Assembly: GCA_034436155.1 (NCBI GenBank)
Contig: DAOTVP010000041.1
Coordinates: 28,378-92,377, forward strand
Source: GCA-2794515 sp034436155
GTDB lineage: Bacteria; Chloroflexota; Anaerolineae; Aggregatilineales; Phototrophicaceae
Length of the DNA: 64,000 nucleotides
Direction: 5' to 3'
This document shows, in pieces, positions 25,136 to 33,457 of the stretch; positions within the stretch are counted from its first letter, which is position 1; every line of letters starts with the position of its first letter. Made by a program: the position numbers and the translations under genes. The notes under the pieces were generated by a model, which searched no databases, had not been told where the DNA came from, and was given only the letters and a program-made list of their open reading frames with translations.

Positions 25136-25726
25136 ATGGCTACTGCCGCAAGTAGTAAAGGCGCATTGGTCGAGAAAACAGCTACCCAGCAAGTGGTGGT
25201 AGATGTTGCGGGTATCAATCGCCGTGAGTTCTTATATTATATTTGGGGGGCATCGATGGTGATGCTCTTAGGTGAAAGCGCCGTTGGGTTGGTTTGGTAT
25301 TTGTTGCCACGCTTCAAAGAAGGCGAATTTGGTGGTGAATTTGTGTTTGGGAGCGATGCAATCCCCGATGTCGATGAAAAGCCGACCAAAGTCCCCGAAG
25401 GACGCATGTGGTTATCAAATACATCACAAGGATTTGTCGCTTTATATGCCGTGTGTACCCATTTGGGATGTTTGCCCGATTGGTCAGAGAACAATCATCG
25501 TTTTGAATGCCCGTGCCATGGGTCGAAATATCGTATCGGTGGCGAATGGATTGAAGGTCCCGCCCCGCGTGGTTTGGATGCGTATGAATTCACCGTCTTT
25601 TTCACCGATGGCTCACAAGCCTCTAGCAACGGCAATCGTGACCCCATTCAACTGAATGGTCGCACCATTGAACGGGTTGTTGTCAACTCTGGCAAGCGCA
25701 TTTTGGGTCCACCACACGGCGCATAG
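25136..25726 (+). CDS. Rieske [2Fe-2S] iron-sulfur protein
   Basis: A 196-residue electron carrier of the menaquinol-cytochrome c oxidoreductase. A single span near residues 32-57 anchors it after INRREFLYYIWG (twin Arg). The cluster motifs are CTHLGC (ligands C107, H109) and CPCHGSKY (ligands C125, H128); C112 and C127 can form the stabilising disulfide. It transfers electrons from quinol to a c cytochrome on the outer face. GGAGG sits five bases before the ATG at 25136; 16 codons of open frame upstream are not part of it. It is the first gene of the operon with cytochrome b and cytochrome c. Confidence 0.95.
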   Translation: MATAASSKGALVEKTATQQVVVDVAGINRREFLYYIWGASMVMLLGESAVGLVWYLLPRFKEGEFGGEFVFGSDAIPDVDEKPTKVPEGRMWLSNTSQGFVALYAVCTHLGCLPDWSENNHRFECPCHGSKYRIGGEWIEGPAPRGLDAYEFTVFFTDGSQASSNGNRDPIQLNGRTIERVVVNSGKRILGPPHGA

Positions 25727-25792
25727 TCATGTGTTGTGGATGAGTATTTAGTGTTAGTGTTTTGGTTGTGTTCGGATTAGAGGAGTCACCCT

Positions 25793-27610
25793 ATGTCCAT
25801 ACTCCCATTTCCCTCATTCCTTGACGATATTAAGGAAAAAGGGTTTAAGAGAGCAGTTTTTGAAGGTGTAGACGACATTGTGAAGAGCATCACCGCAGGC
25901 ATGAATATCCAAGATATTCGTGAAGCCTTGCGTGGTGAAGCCCCAAGCCGTCGCCCGAATCCGCGTTTGCAACCCCATAGCGATGGCTTTTGGTTGCACA
26001 TGCGTCCTAGCTTTTTCCATAAAGATATGACGGGGGTTTACCCCACCTTCCGTTTAGGATGGTTATCGACTTATTTTGTATTTTTCGAGACGATTACCGG
26101 CATGTTCCTGATGGTGTGGTATACGCCATCGCCACAGATTGCCTATGGCAACATGGTGGCGCTCCTCAGCAATGTGCCACTCGGTCAACTCATGCGCGAC
26201 TTGCACCGTTTGGGCGCAGAAGCGATGGTTCTCATCGTCACGCTCCACATGATACGAACTTTTATGACGGGTTCGTATAAAAAACCCCGTCAATTTACCT
26301 GGTTCTCTGGCGTGATTTTGCTATTCGCCACTTTCTTCCTCAGCTTCAGCGGTTATTTGCTCCCGTGGGATCAATTAGCCCTGTGGGCGGTGACGATTGG
26401 CGCTTCGATGGTCGAAGCCTCGCCACCACCCATTGTTGGTGAAACGCTCAACTTGCTCTTGCGTGGCGGTCCAGATATTGGCGCGAATGGTCTGTTGCGT
26501 TTTTATCTGCTCCATGTGTTGGCTGTGCCTGCTATTTTGTTCATCTTCACGGGTGTTCACTATTATAAAGTGATTATTCATGGTCACAGTTTGCCACCCC
26601 AAAAAGAAAATATCGGCGAAGACACCGCCAAGCGCGTCCCGCTTGATAAGCGCGTGTATTTCATCCCCGATGTGTTGACCAGTGAAATCATGTGGATTGG
26701 TGTGACCAGTTTCATCCTCGTGGTGTTGTGTATTTGGTTCTATCATGCCCCTCTCGAAGCCCATGCCGATCCGCAAGTCACGCCACTTGGTACGACTGCG
26801 CCGTGGTACTTCCTCTGGATTCAAGGGGCGCTCAAACTGGGTGACAAGGTGCTTTGGGGCATCATCTTCCCAACGGTGGTTTTGCTCATCTTCTTCGCGT
26901 GGCCCTACCTCGATAATACCCCCAGCCGCCGTTATGCCGACCGTCGCTTTGCGCTCATCGTGTGCTTCAGCTTTATGTCGAGCTTCACCGTGTTGAGCTA
27001 TATGGGTACGGCAGAATATGGTGTGAATACCACCGCCGACCAAGAAATCTTCTACTATATGGCGCACGAACCCGCGCATAACCGTATGGGTATCATTTTG
27101 CCTGTTCCGTTTGAACAATTGCCTGCTGGTCTGTATACCACCCGCGAATTCTCTGCCGAAGAAGGCATGGAAGAAGCCGCCATCGCCGCTTTGAACGAGT
27201 CGCTGTATGGCACAGAGTTGGGTAAACAGTTGGCAGAAACATTGGCTGTTGAAGAACACAACCCTGTTTTCAATCGTGATGCGACCAATATTCGTGTTCG
27301 TCCTGTCCCACAAGCCGAAGCCCCGCGCTTGGCGTATGTGATGGAACTGTTCGAGAAACAAGTCGCCAAAGAAGCCCAAGAATTGTATAACGGGTGGGGC
27401 GCGGTCTTGATTACCGATAATCAAGCGAACCTCAAACGGATTGATATTATCCTCGTTTGGGAAGCGATTGAACTCGAAAATGGTCAACCTGTGTTGGATG
27501 AAAATGGCAATGTGAAGCCGATTCTCAAGGAAGATGGTACACCTGTGTACAATATCTCCATTGACCATGTGTTCATCCACGAACAAGCCGCCTACTTCAT
27601 GAATTATTAG
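25793..27610 (+). CDS. Cytochrome b subunit (b6-type spacing) with long C-terminal tail
   Basis: A 605-residue haem b protein of the quinol-oxidising complex. Helix B has H138-x13-H152 and helix D H241-x14-H256, the spacing of b6-type proteins. The Qo motif, PEWY in most relatives, is APWYF at 336-340, so the Glu is Pro, a trait linked to low-potential menaquinone enzymes (PPWY variants). Both the b6-like and subunit IV-like parts are fused. After the last normal span (about 360-373) comes one more span and about 190 polar residues without a domain I recognise (410-605). RBS GAGGAG lies nine bases ahead of the ATG. Confidence 0.93.
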   Translation: MSILPFPSFLDDIKEKGFKRAVFEGVDDIVKSITAGMNIQDIREALRGEAPSRRPNPRLQPHSDGFWLHMRPSFFHKDMTGVYPTFRLGWLSTYFVFFETITGMFLMVWYTPSPQIAYGNMVALLSNVPLGQLMRDLHRLGAEAMVLIVTLHMIRTFMTGSYKKPRQFTWFSGVILLFATFFLSFSGYLLPWDQLALWAVTIGASMVEASPPPIVGETLNLLLRGGPDIGANGLLRFYLLHVLAVPAILFIFTGVHYYKVIIHGHSLPPQKENIGEDTAKRVPLDKRVYFIPDVLTSEIMWIGVTSFILVVLCIWFYHAPLEAHADPQVTPLGTTAPWYFLWIQGALKLGDKVLWGIIFPTVVLLIFFAWPYLDNTPSRRYADRRFALIVCFSFMSSFTVLSYMGTAEYGVNTTADQEIFYYMAHEPAHNRMGIILPVPFEQLPAGLYTTREFSAEEGMEEAAIAALNESLYGTELGKQLAETLAVEEHNPVFNRDATNIRVRPVPQAEAPRLAYVMELFEKQVAKEAQELYNGWGAVLITDNQANLKRIDIILVWEAIELENGQPVLDENGNVKPILKEDGTPVYNISIDHVFIHEQAAYFMNY

Positions 27611-27697
27611 TGCCATGTGGGGTGTCTGATTCGTATCAGATGCCCCGCATTGTGTTGTTCAGGGAATGTCCTCATCAGGACGCAGAGGGAAAAAGAG

Positions 27698-28987
27698 ATG
27701 TTACAACGTTTATTGATTGACCGCATCGAGAATCGGATTCTCGTCGGCATTACGATGTTTGTCGGTATTATGATTTTAATCGGCTGGGTGGCGATTAACG
27801 AAGGGGAACGGATGCGTTCTTTCGATAATCAATTCCAAGCCCGTTCTATTGAATTTGGTGCAGAATTATTTGCCGCCAATTGTACAAGCTGTCATGGTGT
27901 CGATGGTCGTGGTGTGGGTAATTTCGGTCCCGCGCTCAACAGCCCATATTTGTTTGGTCATGATTATTTTGCCGATATTAATGACCGAATTAATGCCATT
28001 AATGCCCGCGAAGCCGAGTTGATTGCAGAACGCGATGCGCTGATGCAAGAATTTGTCACTGCCAACGATGCTCGCCGTGACCAAATCCGCGCCCGCCGTG
28101 ATGAAATCGAAGCCTTGCTCACCAGCGAAGATGGATTGGCGGCAGAACGTGCCGCGGTCTTTGCTGAACGCGATAACCTCATCAACAGTTTGCAACCTGC
28201 CGTAGACTTGGGCTACCCACAACCGACTGTCAATGAAGATGGTACAGTGACATCGGTGTCGAGTCGTTTGGCATTTTTAGGATGGAGTGGCACACTCGAT
28301 TCGTTCATCTATACCACGCTTGTGCATGGTCGCCCCACCAGTAAAAGCTATTGGGAAAATGCCCAAATGGTCTCTTGGTCGCAACAAACAGGTGCGGCTC
28401 TGCGTGATGACCAATTGCGTAACCTGACCAATTATATCCTCAATTGGGATAAGGGCAATGCGTGGACAGTCGAAGATGCCCTGTTGGTGCGCCAATATCC
28501 ACTTGTCCCTGTGGTGGGTGGTGGTGAAATCGCCGCTTCTGCACCACCAGCAGGCACGGATGTCGATGCCATTGTCGCTCAACTGGATATGGTCATCGGC
28601 GATCCTGTACGTGGCGACCAAATTTATAACAATCAACAACGGTCACAATTGGGCGCACGCTTGGGGTGTGGTGGATGCCACTTGAATGGTGTTGCGGGTC
28701 CCGCTCATAATGCCAAATGGGATCATTTCTTGACCGAATTGGCTAACGAACCACAATTTGCGGGTTATACCGTCCAAAAATACATGGTCGAAAGCATTGT
28801 CAATACAGGTGCGTTTGTCGTCCCTGGATATCCCGCAGGGCAAATGCCCGGTGATTTTGGGCAACGCATGAGTGTCCAAGATATTGCCGATATTTTGGCA
28901 TATCTGCATACATTCAGCACGGTAGATCCGTATGTCGCGCCCGAACCTGTCACTGAACCCGCCGCCGAAGCGACACCCGAAGCATAG
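27698..28987 (+). CDS. Membrane-anchored cytochrome c with two haem sites
   Basis: A 429-residue c cytochrome, third gene of the bc operon. An N-terminal anchor spans about residues 12-33. Haem sites are CTSCH (62-66) and CGGCH (324-328); distal methionines are likely in the GQMPGD-type segment for the second. The first domain is interrupted by about 75 charged residues (94-166) of coiled-coil character rich in Glu, Arg and Ala. It would accept electrons from the Rieske protein and pass them to an oxidase. I chose ATG 27698 with AAAGAG ahead; the frame extends upstream without a start signal. Confidence 0.9.
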   Translation: MLQRLLIDRIENRILVGITMFVGIMILIGWVAINEGERMRSFDNQFQARSIEFGAELFAANCTSCHGVDGRGVGNFGPALNSPYLFGHDYFADINDRINAINAREAELIAERDALMQEFVTANDARRDQIRARRDEIEALLTSEDGLAAERAAVFAERDNLINSLQPAVDLGYPQPTVNEDGTVTSVSSRLAFLGWSGTLDSFIYTTLVHGRPTSKSYWENAQMVSWSQQTGAALRDDQLRNLTNYILNWDKGNAWTVEDALLVRQYPLVPVVGGGEIAASAPPAGTDVDAIVAQLDMVIGDPVRGDQIYNNQQRSQLGARLGCGGCHLNGVAGPAHNAKWDHFLTELANEPQFAGYTVQKYMVESIVNTGAFVVPGYPAGQMPGDFGQRMSVQDIADILAYLHTFSTVDPYVAPEPVTEPAAEATPEA

Positions 28988-29039
28988 ACAGAATCAGAAT
29001 CGGTATGAGCGTGCTTCTGCGCGTCTATCATGTAGAGTG

Positions 29040-29064
29040 AACCCCCTTGCAATAGGGGGTTTTT
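29040..29064 (+). terminator. Terminator of the cytochrome bc operon
   Basis: ACCCCC (29041-29046), an eight-base loop, GGGGGT (29055-29060) and TTTT. It follows the two-haem cytochrome gene by 53 bases. A partly eroded family hairpin (GCGTGCTTCTGCGCGTC) lies between stop codon and terminator. Confidence 0.85.
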
Positions 29065-29153
29065 GATTGGTATGGGTTTGGGTATATACCTCATGCCTCA
29101 TGATTGCTACAATATTCACAAGTTTTTGGCATAAACGAGAGGACACTATCCGC

Positions 29154-29834
29154 ATGGGACGTTATACAAAACGGATACAATTCGTGCTCATTGGCGTTTT
29201 TCTGATTGGGGTAGGGGTGATCGTGGCGCAGACGCAAATCCCCACTATCCCCGATGATTTTACATGCGATATGGCGGAACTCATCTTTTTACAAGACGAT
29301 TTTCAACGGCTAACCGATACATTTGATAGTTTATATCAAGAAAATCCCGATGAAGCCCTTGCCATGTTATACGAAACAGGCAAAGCCTATCAACAATTAT
29401 CGCTCACTTGTGGTTATCTCCCGCCCGATTTTGCCAGCCTCGCATCGGGGACAGACCTCGCCATCATCATGAACGCGCTAGAAGGTCTGAATGGCGATTC
29501 GATTCGCGGTCAGTTACTCTATAACAACCTCGAACCATCTGGCACAGGCGATATGTTGGCGTGTTCAGGGTGTCATCAAACGGGTGGCACAACTGCGCCG
29601 ATGACCGAAGGCACATGGACGCGCTGGGATGAAATTCACAGCCTAGAGGCGCAATTTGAGGCGTACACCTTCGCGCAATATATCGCTGAGAGCATTGTAC
29701 ATCCAGATGGCTATGTGGTTGAGGGGTATATGGCGGGAATTATGCCCAATAATTTTGGGGAGCGCATGACGTTTCAGGATATTGCCGACATCATCGCCTA
29801 TTTAGAGAGCCAAGATCAGTTACTGGATGAATAA
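29154..29834 (+). CDS. Monohaem cytochrome c, membrane-anchored or secreted
   Basis: A 226-residue protein with an N-terminal hydrophobic segment (about residues 10-28, ending VIVAQTQ) that is either a signal peptide or an anchor. The haem site CSGCH follows at about 139-143 and the C-terminal half resembles the second cytochrome domain of the preceding gene (SIVHPDGYVVEGYMAG, MTFQDIADIIAYL). The distal Met is probably in GIMPNNFG. The first half (residues 30-110) matches nothing I know. It lies just after the bc operon and probably serves the same electron chain. GAGAGGAC lies ahead of the start. Confidence 0.85.
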   Translation: MGRYTKRIQFVLIGVFLIGVGVIVAQTQIPTIPDDFTCDMAELIFLQDDFQRLTDTFDSLYQENPDEALAMLYETGKAYQQLSLTCGYLPPDFASLASGTDLAIIMNALEGLNGDSIRGQLLYNNLEPSGTGDMLACSGCHQTGGTTAPMTEGTWTRWDEIHSLEAQFEAYTFAQYIAESIVHPDGYVVEGYMAGIMPNNFGERMTFQDIADIIAYLESQDQLLDE

Positions 29835-29897
29835 ATAGATGATTTGCGGTACAATACACCTGATTATGATGAATATCAATCACGAGGAGTATGAGCT

Positions 29898-30140
29898 ATG
29901 AAACGCCAAAACTGGATGACACTAACAATTGCTGTGATGCTGGCGCTGATGGTCGCCACCACGCCGATTTTTGCCCAAGAAGAAACCACCACCGACACAC
30001 AAACGACCACCGAGACGACCAACTATAGCACGGGTATCACCCTGATTTTTCTGATTTTGGGTATGACAGGTGTCGCCGCGGTGGGTGGGCTAAATTGGTT
30101 CACCGAAATTAGTGAACGCAAGAGCAAAAAATCATCGTAA
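29898..30140 (+). CDS. Small membrane protein beside the cytochrome genes
   Basis: An 80-residue protein. The signal-like N-terminus (to about residue 27, TPIFAQ) is followed by a Thr/Glu-rich stretch, then one span (about 47-66) and a basic tail ending KSKKSS. GAGGAG lies eight bases before the ATG, so the gene is convincing. I do not recognise the family. Its position between c cytochromes and the Ccm genes suggests a small accessory subunit of the respiratory complex, but that is inference. Confidence 0.7.
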   Translation: MKRQNWMTLTIAVMLALMVATTPIFAQEETTTDTQTTTETTNYSTGITLIFLILGMTGVAAVGGLNWFTEISERKSKKSS

Positions 30141-30144
30141 AGGT

Positions 30145-30215
30145 GGACGCGCTTCTGCGCGTCCGTATAGACTGGATAAAGTTGATGTGATGTACGGACG
30201 ACATTTTCGCCGTCC
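30145..30215. repeat. Paired palindromic elements
   Basis: Two hairpins of the dispersed family: 30145-30164 (GGACGCGC / GCGCGTCC, loop TTCT) and 30196-30215 (GGACG...CGTCC). They are separated by a linker that begins GTA and ends GTAC. They lie between the small membrane protein and ccmE. Confidence 0.85.
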
Positions 30216-30255
30216 CTGTTACATCCTAAAAATAGATTGAGAAGGATATTGGGAT

Positions 30256-30816
30256 ATGACCGATTTAACGTTAGAAAAACCAATCGTGCAAGAGACCTCC
30301 GTCACATGGGAAAAACCCCAGACACATGTCGCCACCAAAAATAACAAATGGCAATTTTGGGTTGGCATCGCCCTGATTTTAGGCGCGGTGATGTTTTTAA
30401 TTTTGGGCAATACCATTGGTGGCGCACAATATTTCACCACTGTCGAGTCGCTCATGGCGAATCCATCGGAACACGTTGGGAAGACCATTCGCATATCGGG
30501 CGCGGTGGTCGGCGAGACCATCCAATACGATTCGCAAAATCTGACGATTGCTTTCACCATCGCCCATATCCCTCAAGATGCGCCTAACATCGGCGAGGCG
30601 TTGTTCATCGCCGCCAACGATCCCCAAGCCGTGCGCTTGCCTGTGTATATCGAAAATACCGTCAAGCCCGACTTGCTTCGCCACGAAGCACAAGCCATCA
30701 TCACAGGCAAACTGGGCGAAGATGGTGTATTTTATGCCACCGAATTGTTGCTCAAATGCCCTAGTCGGTTCGAGGATGGCGCGAATCCAATGAATGTGAA
30801 TTCTATTTCGTCATAA
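30256..30816 (+). CDS. ccmE: Cytochrome c maturation haem chaperone CcmE, Cys-type
   Basis: A 186-residue membrane-anchored haem chaperone that hands haem to apocytochrome c. A single span at about 34-51 precedes the OB-fold (SGAVVGETIQYDSQNLTIAF, ITGKLGEDGVFYATELLLK). In classical CcmE haem binds covalently to His in HxxxY; here the site reads C168-P-S-R-F172, so it is a CxxxF form of the Cys variant (CxxxY) known from some anaerobes and archaea. First gene of a ccm cluster: an unknown gene, ccmA, ccmB and ccmC follow. RBS AGAAGGATAT lies ahead. Confidence 0.9.
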   Translation: MTDLTLEKPIVQETSVTWEKPQTHVATKNNKWQFWVGIALILGAVMFLILGNTIGGAQYFTTVESLMANPSEHVGKTIRISGAVVGETIQYDSQNLTIAFTIAHIPQDAPNIGEALFIAANDPQAVRLPVYIENTVKPDLLRHEAQAIITGKLGEDGVFYATELLLKCPSRFEDGANPMNVNSISS

Positions 30817-30829
30817 AAGGACGGTCTTT

Positions 30830-32002
30830 TTGAAAAAATATATCTTGTTGATGATGATTATAGCGGGTGTTCTTCATCATCTTAGCCCAACCAGCCTTAT
30901 CACAATTGCACAAGAACCACCTACGCCAGACGTGACCCCCGAAACGACCCCTGTTATTCGCAAAACGATACAAGGAAGTGTATCTGGCACGGTGACAATC
31001 GGCACGGGCGGGCTTGTTTTGCCGTCTGATGCCCAAATCAGTTTGCATATTGTGGATGCAATCAGCCAAACCGAGACGATACAAACCACCACCATCAGCA
31101 CCGAGAATCGTTATCTATTTCAGGATGTGCCTATCACTGACGGTGATTTTTATTTCGTCCTGATGTCGGTGAACGGGCGTAATTTTGCCAGTAACCCTGT
31201 TGAGGGTGATATACGTTTTCCGAATTTGGATTTGCCTATCACCGTGTATGATGTCATCACCGACCCATCGGTCATCATCATCGAAAATATGGTGGTGCAA
31301 ATCAGACCCACGCAAGGCGTTTTGGGCTTCACGCAAGTGGTACAAGTCCGCAATCAATCGAACCGATTGTACATTGGCGGAATCCCAACGGTGAATGACC
31401 TCACCGCTACGTTTGAACTGACCTTGCCCGTAGGCGCGTTGGTGACAGAAACGCTGGTCATGCTCAACAACGAAATTGCTCCGATGCGCCCAAGTAGTTT
31501 TGTGGTGGATAATAGCACCTTCAAAGTGCAGTATACCGAAGCGATTTTTCCTGATTTAGATTATCTGTTTGTCATCAATTATCTGATGCCCTACGAACAA
31601 GATGCGGTGATGGAATTCCCTGTTTGGCATCGATTTGATGGGGATATGCGCCTGCTCATTGGCACAGATGAATTACAGGTCATTGGCGATAATATCGAAA
31701 GTCTAGGGGCGCAAGCGGTCGGCGAGATCGAATTTTTGGCGTATGGCGCAAGTTATGATTTATTCCCCAACGACACTATTCGTTACGAATTGCGCGGACG
31801 GGTGGCGGGTGTCGGCGAATTTGCGAACACCAATACCGCGCCCCAGAATACCATCTCGCTATCGGATAATTTGCCGTTGTTGTTGCTGATAGGTGTGGTG
31901 GGGATGTTGGTCATCTTTTTGGGGACAACGCTGATGTCTGGACGGCGTAAATCTAAACTATTGCCGATCGAATCCGAAATGAGAGACGAGGACGCATCAT
32001 GA
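30830..32002 (+). CDS. Unknown exported membrane protein inside the ccm operon
   Basis: A 390-residue protein with a signal peptide (to about residue 24), a Thr/Pro-rich segment, a beta-sandwich similar to carboxypeptidase regulatory-like domains (SGTVTIGTGGLVLPSDAQIS, then ENRYLFQDVPITDGDFYFVL), further beta-rich sequence, and one span near residues 345-366 with a short basic-acidic tail. No Cys or haem motif. The gene lies 13 bases after ccmE and its stop overlaps the ccmA start (ATGA), so it is co-translated with the haem-delivery genes. The start is TTG behind AAGGACG. Function unknown; a role in cytochrome assembly is inferred from position alone. Confidence 0.75.
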   Translation: MKKYILLMMIIAGVLHHLSPTSLITIAQEPPTPDVTPETTPVIRKTIQGSVSGTVTIGTGGLVLPSDAQISLHIVDAISQTETIQTTTISTENRYLFQDVPITDGDFYFVLMSVNGRNFASNPVEGDIRFPNLDLPITVYDVITDPSVIIIENMVVQIRPTQGVLGFTQVVQVRNQSNRLYIGGIPTVNDLTATFELTLPVGALVTETLVMLNNEIAPMRPSSFVVDNSTFKVQYTEAIFPDLDYLFVINYLMPYEQDAVMEFPVWHRFDGDMRLLIGTDELQVIGDNIESLGAQAVGEIEFLAYGASYDLFPNDTIRYELRGRVAGVGEFANTNTAPQNTISLSDNLPLLLLIGVVGMLVIFLGTTLMSGRRKSKLLPIESEMRDEDAS

Positions 32003-32736
32003 CCGACCAACCGCGTCCGATTATCGAAATCACCGAATTGGTCAAACAATATGATATGTTGACCGTATTACGCAAACTTAACCTCACGGTGCAACGGGGC
32101 GAATTTATTGCCCTATTGGGTCCGAATGGGAGCGGAAAATCCACGTTATTGCGCTTGCTTTGCGCCCTCACACGCCCGAACAGTGGCGAAATCCGCATCG
32201 GCGGGTGGTCATTGCCGACAGAAGCCTATGCGGTGCGCTCACAAATTGGGTTGGTCAGTCATAAGCCACTGTTTTATGAAAATTTGACGGCGGTCGAAAA
32301 TTTGATGTTCGTAGGGCGTTTGTATAACATCCCCGCCGATGAATTAGCTCAGCGCATCAAAAAATTGTTGGATGATGTTGGATTGGGCAAACGCGCCCAT
32401 ACGCTGGCGCGGACATTCTCGCGTGGGATGCAACAACGCCTCTCGATTGCCCGCGCATTATTGCATAATCCTGATGTGTTGTTATTCGATGAGCCGTATA
32501 CCGGCTTAGATCAAACGGCGGCGGGCATTTTAGACGATCTGCTCCGTCAGGCGCATGAGGCGGGTAAGACCATCATCATGACCACCCACCAATTAGAACG
32601 TGCCGAGACGCTGGTTAGGCGCGTGGTCATCATCAGAAAAGGGCAGGTGGGATATGATGAACCCGTAGACCCGCAAAATCCGCCCAATTTGGTCAAACTG
32701 TATACCGATGTGACGGGCATGGTGAACGCACTATGA
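31999..32736 (+). CDS. ccmA: Cytochrome c maturation ABC transporter ATPase CcmA
   Basis: A 245-residue ATPase that, with CcmB and CcmC, releases haem-loaded CcmE. Walker A is LGPNGSGKST, the signature FSRGMQQRLS, Walker B LLFDEPYTGLDQ and the H-loop TTHQLER. The combination with ccmB and ccmC settles the family, as the ATPase alone could belong to another exporter. The ATG overlaps the previous stop by four bases, and its own stop overlaps the ccmB start in the same way. Confidence 0.9.
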   Translation: MTDQPRPIIEITELVKQYDMLTVLRKLNLTVQRGEFIALLGPNGSGKSTLLRLLCALTRPNSGEIRIGGWSLPTEAYAVRSQIGLVSHKPLFYENLTAVENLMFVGRLYNIPADELAQRIKKLLDDVGLGKRAHTLARTFSRGMQQRLSIARALLHNPDVLLFDEPYTGLDQTAAGILDDLLRQAHEAGKTIIMTTHQLERAETLVRRVVIIRKGQVGYDEPVDPQNPPNLVKLYTDVTGMVNAL

Positions 32737-33401
32737 TAACCCCCTTATCAAAAACGGTTTTAGCGATTATCCGCAAAGATTTACGCGCCGAATTACGCAG
32801 TAAAGAATTGGTCAGCACGATGGTGCTGTTCACGTTGCTAAGTGTGCTGGTGTTTAGTTTCGCTTTAGAATTAGACCGCACTGCCCGCCAAGAATTGGTC
32901 AATGGGATTTTGTGGGTGACGTTGGTCTTTGCCAGCATTTTGGGCTTGAATCGCAGTCTTGCCACCGAGCGCGAATTGGGCGGGATGGATGCCATGATGA
33001 TAGCACCAATTCCACGCATGGCGATTTATATCGGCAAAATGGTTGGCAATTTTCTGTTCGTCTTGGTGGTGGGTTTGGTTTTGTTACCCCTTATGACCAT
33101 CCTCTATAACATCACCCTGTTTCAAATTCCCCTCATTGCTACGATGGTGCTTGGCACATTCGGCTTATCTGCTATCGGCACATTGCTCGCCGCCATGACC
33201 GCCCAAACCCGCTCCCGTGAGACATTATTGCCGATTGCCATGTTGCCTGTGATCATCCCGCTTTTATTGGTGGTGATTGCCGCGGCATCTGCTGTCATGC
33301 GTGATGAAAATGCGTGGGTGTGGATAGGCGTTTTGGTGTTGGTCGATATGATTTATGCCGTATTGGGCTTGATATTGTTCGAGTATGTTATTGAAGATTG
33401 A
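32733..33401 (+). CDS. ccmB: Cytochrome c maturation permease CcmB
   Basis: A 222-residue permease with six spans, normal CcmB length. It begins with the cytoplasmic helix IIRKDLRAELRSKELVSTMV, followed by typical conserved segments FASILGLNRSLATERELGGM and GKMVGNFLFV. It forms the membrane part of the CcmAB complex on the haem delivery route. Overlaps ccmA by four bases; a hairpin with a T tail lies between it and ccmC. Confidence 0.9.
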   Translation: MITPLSKTVLAIIRKDLRAELRSKELVSTMVLFTLLSVLVFSFALELDRTARQELVNGILWVTLVFASILGLNRSLATERELGGMDAMMIAPIPRMAIYIGKMVGNFLFVLVVGLVLLPLMTILYNITLFQIPLIATMVLGTFGLSAIGTLLAAMTAQTRSRETLLPIAMLPVIIPLLLVVIAAASAVMRDENAWVWIGVLVLVDMIYAVLGLILFEYVIED

Positions 33402-33404
33402 CCC

Positions 33405-33433
33405 AAAATCTATATAATCAAGTATAGATTTTT
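33405..33433 (+). terminator. Hairpin with T tail between ccmB and ccmC
   Basis: AAAATCTATA (33405-33414), an eight-base loop, TATAGATTTT and further T. It is AT-rich, so weak; it may attenuate transcription within the operon or protect the upstream transcript. Confidence 0.55.
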
Positions 33434-33457
33434 ATAGTTTTTAGGAGATTTTTAACC

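Noticed and set aside
26375..27616. 413-codon open frame antisense to cytochrome b
   Set aside because: It has His/Asn/Arg-rich composition typical of a shadow frame, has no ribosome site and covers a gene with clear haem motifs.
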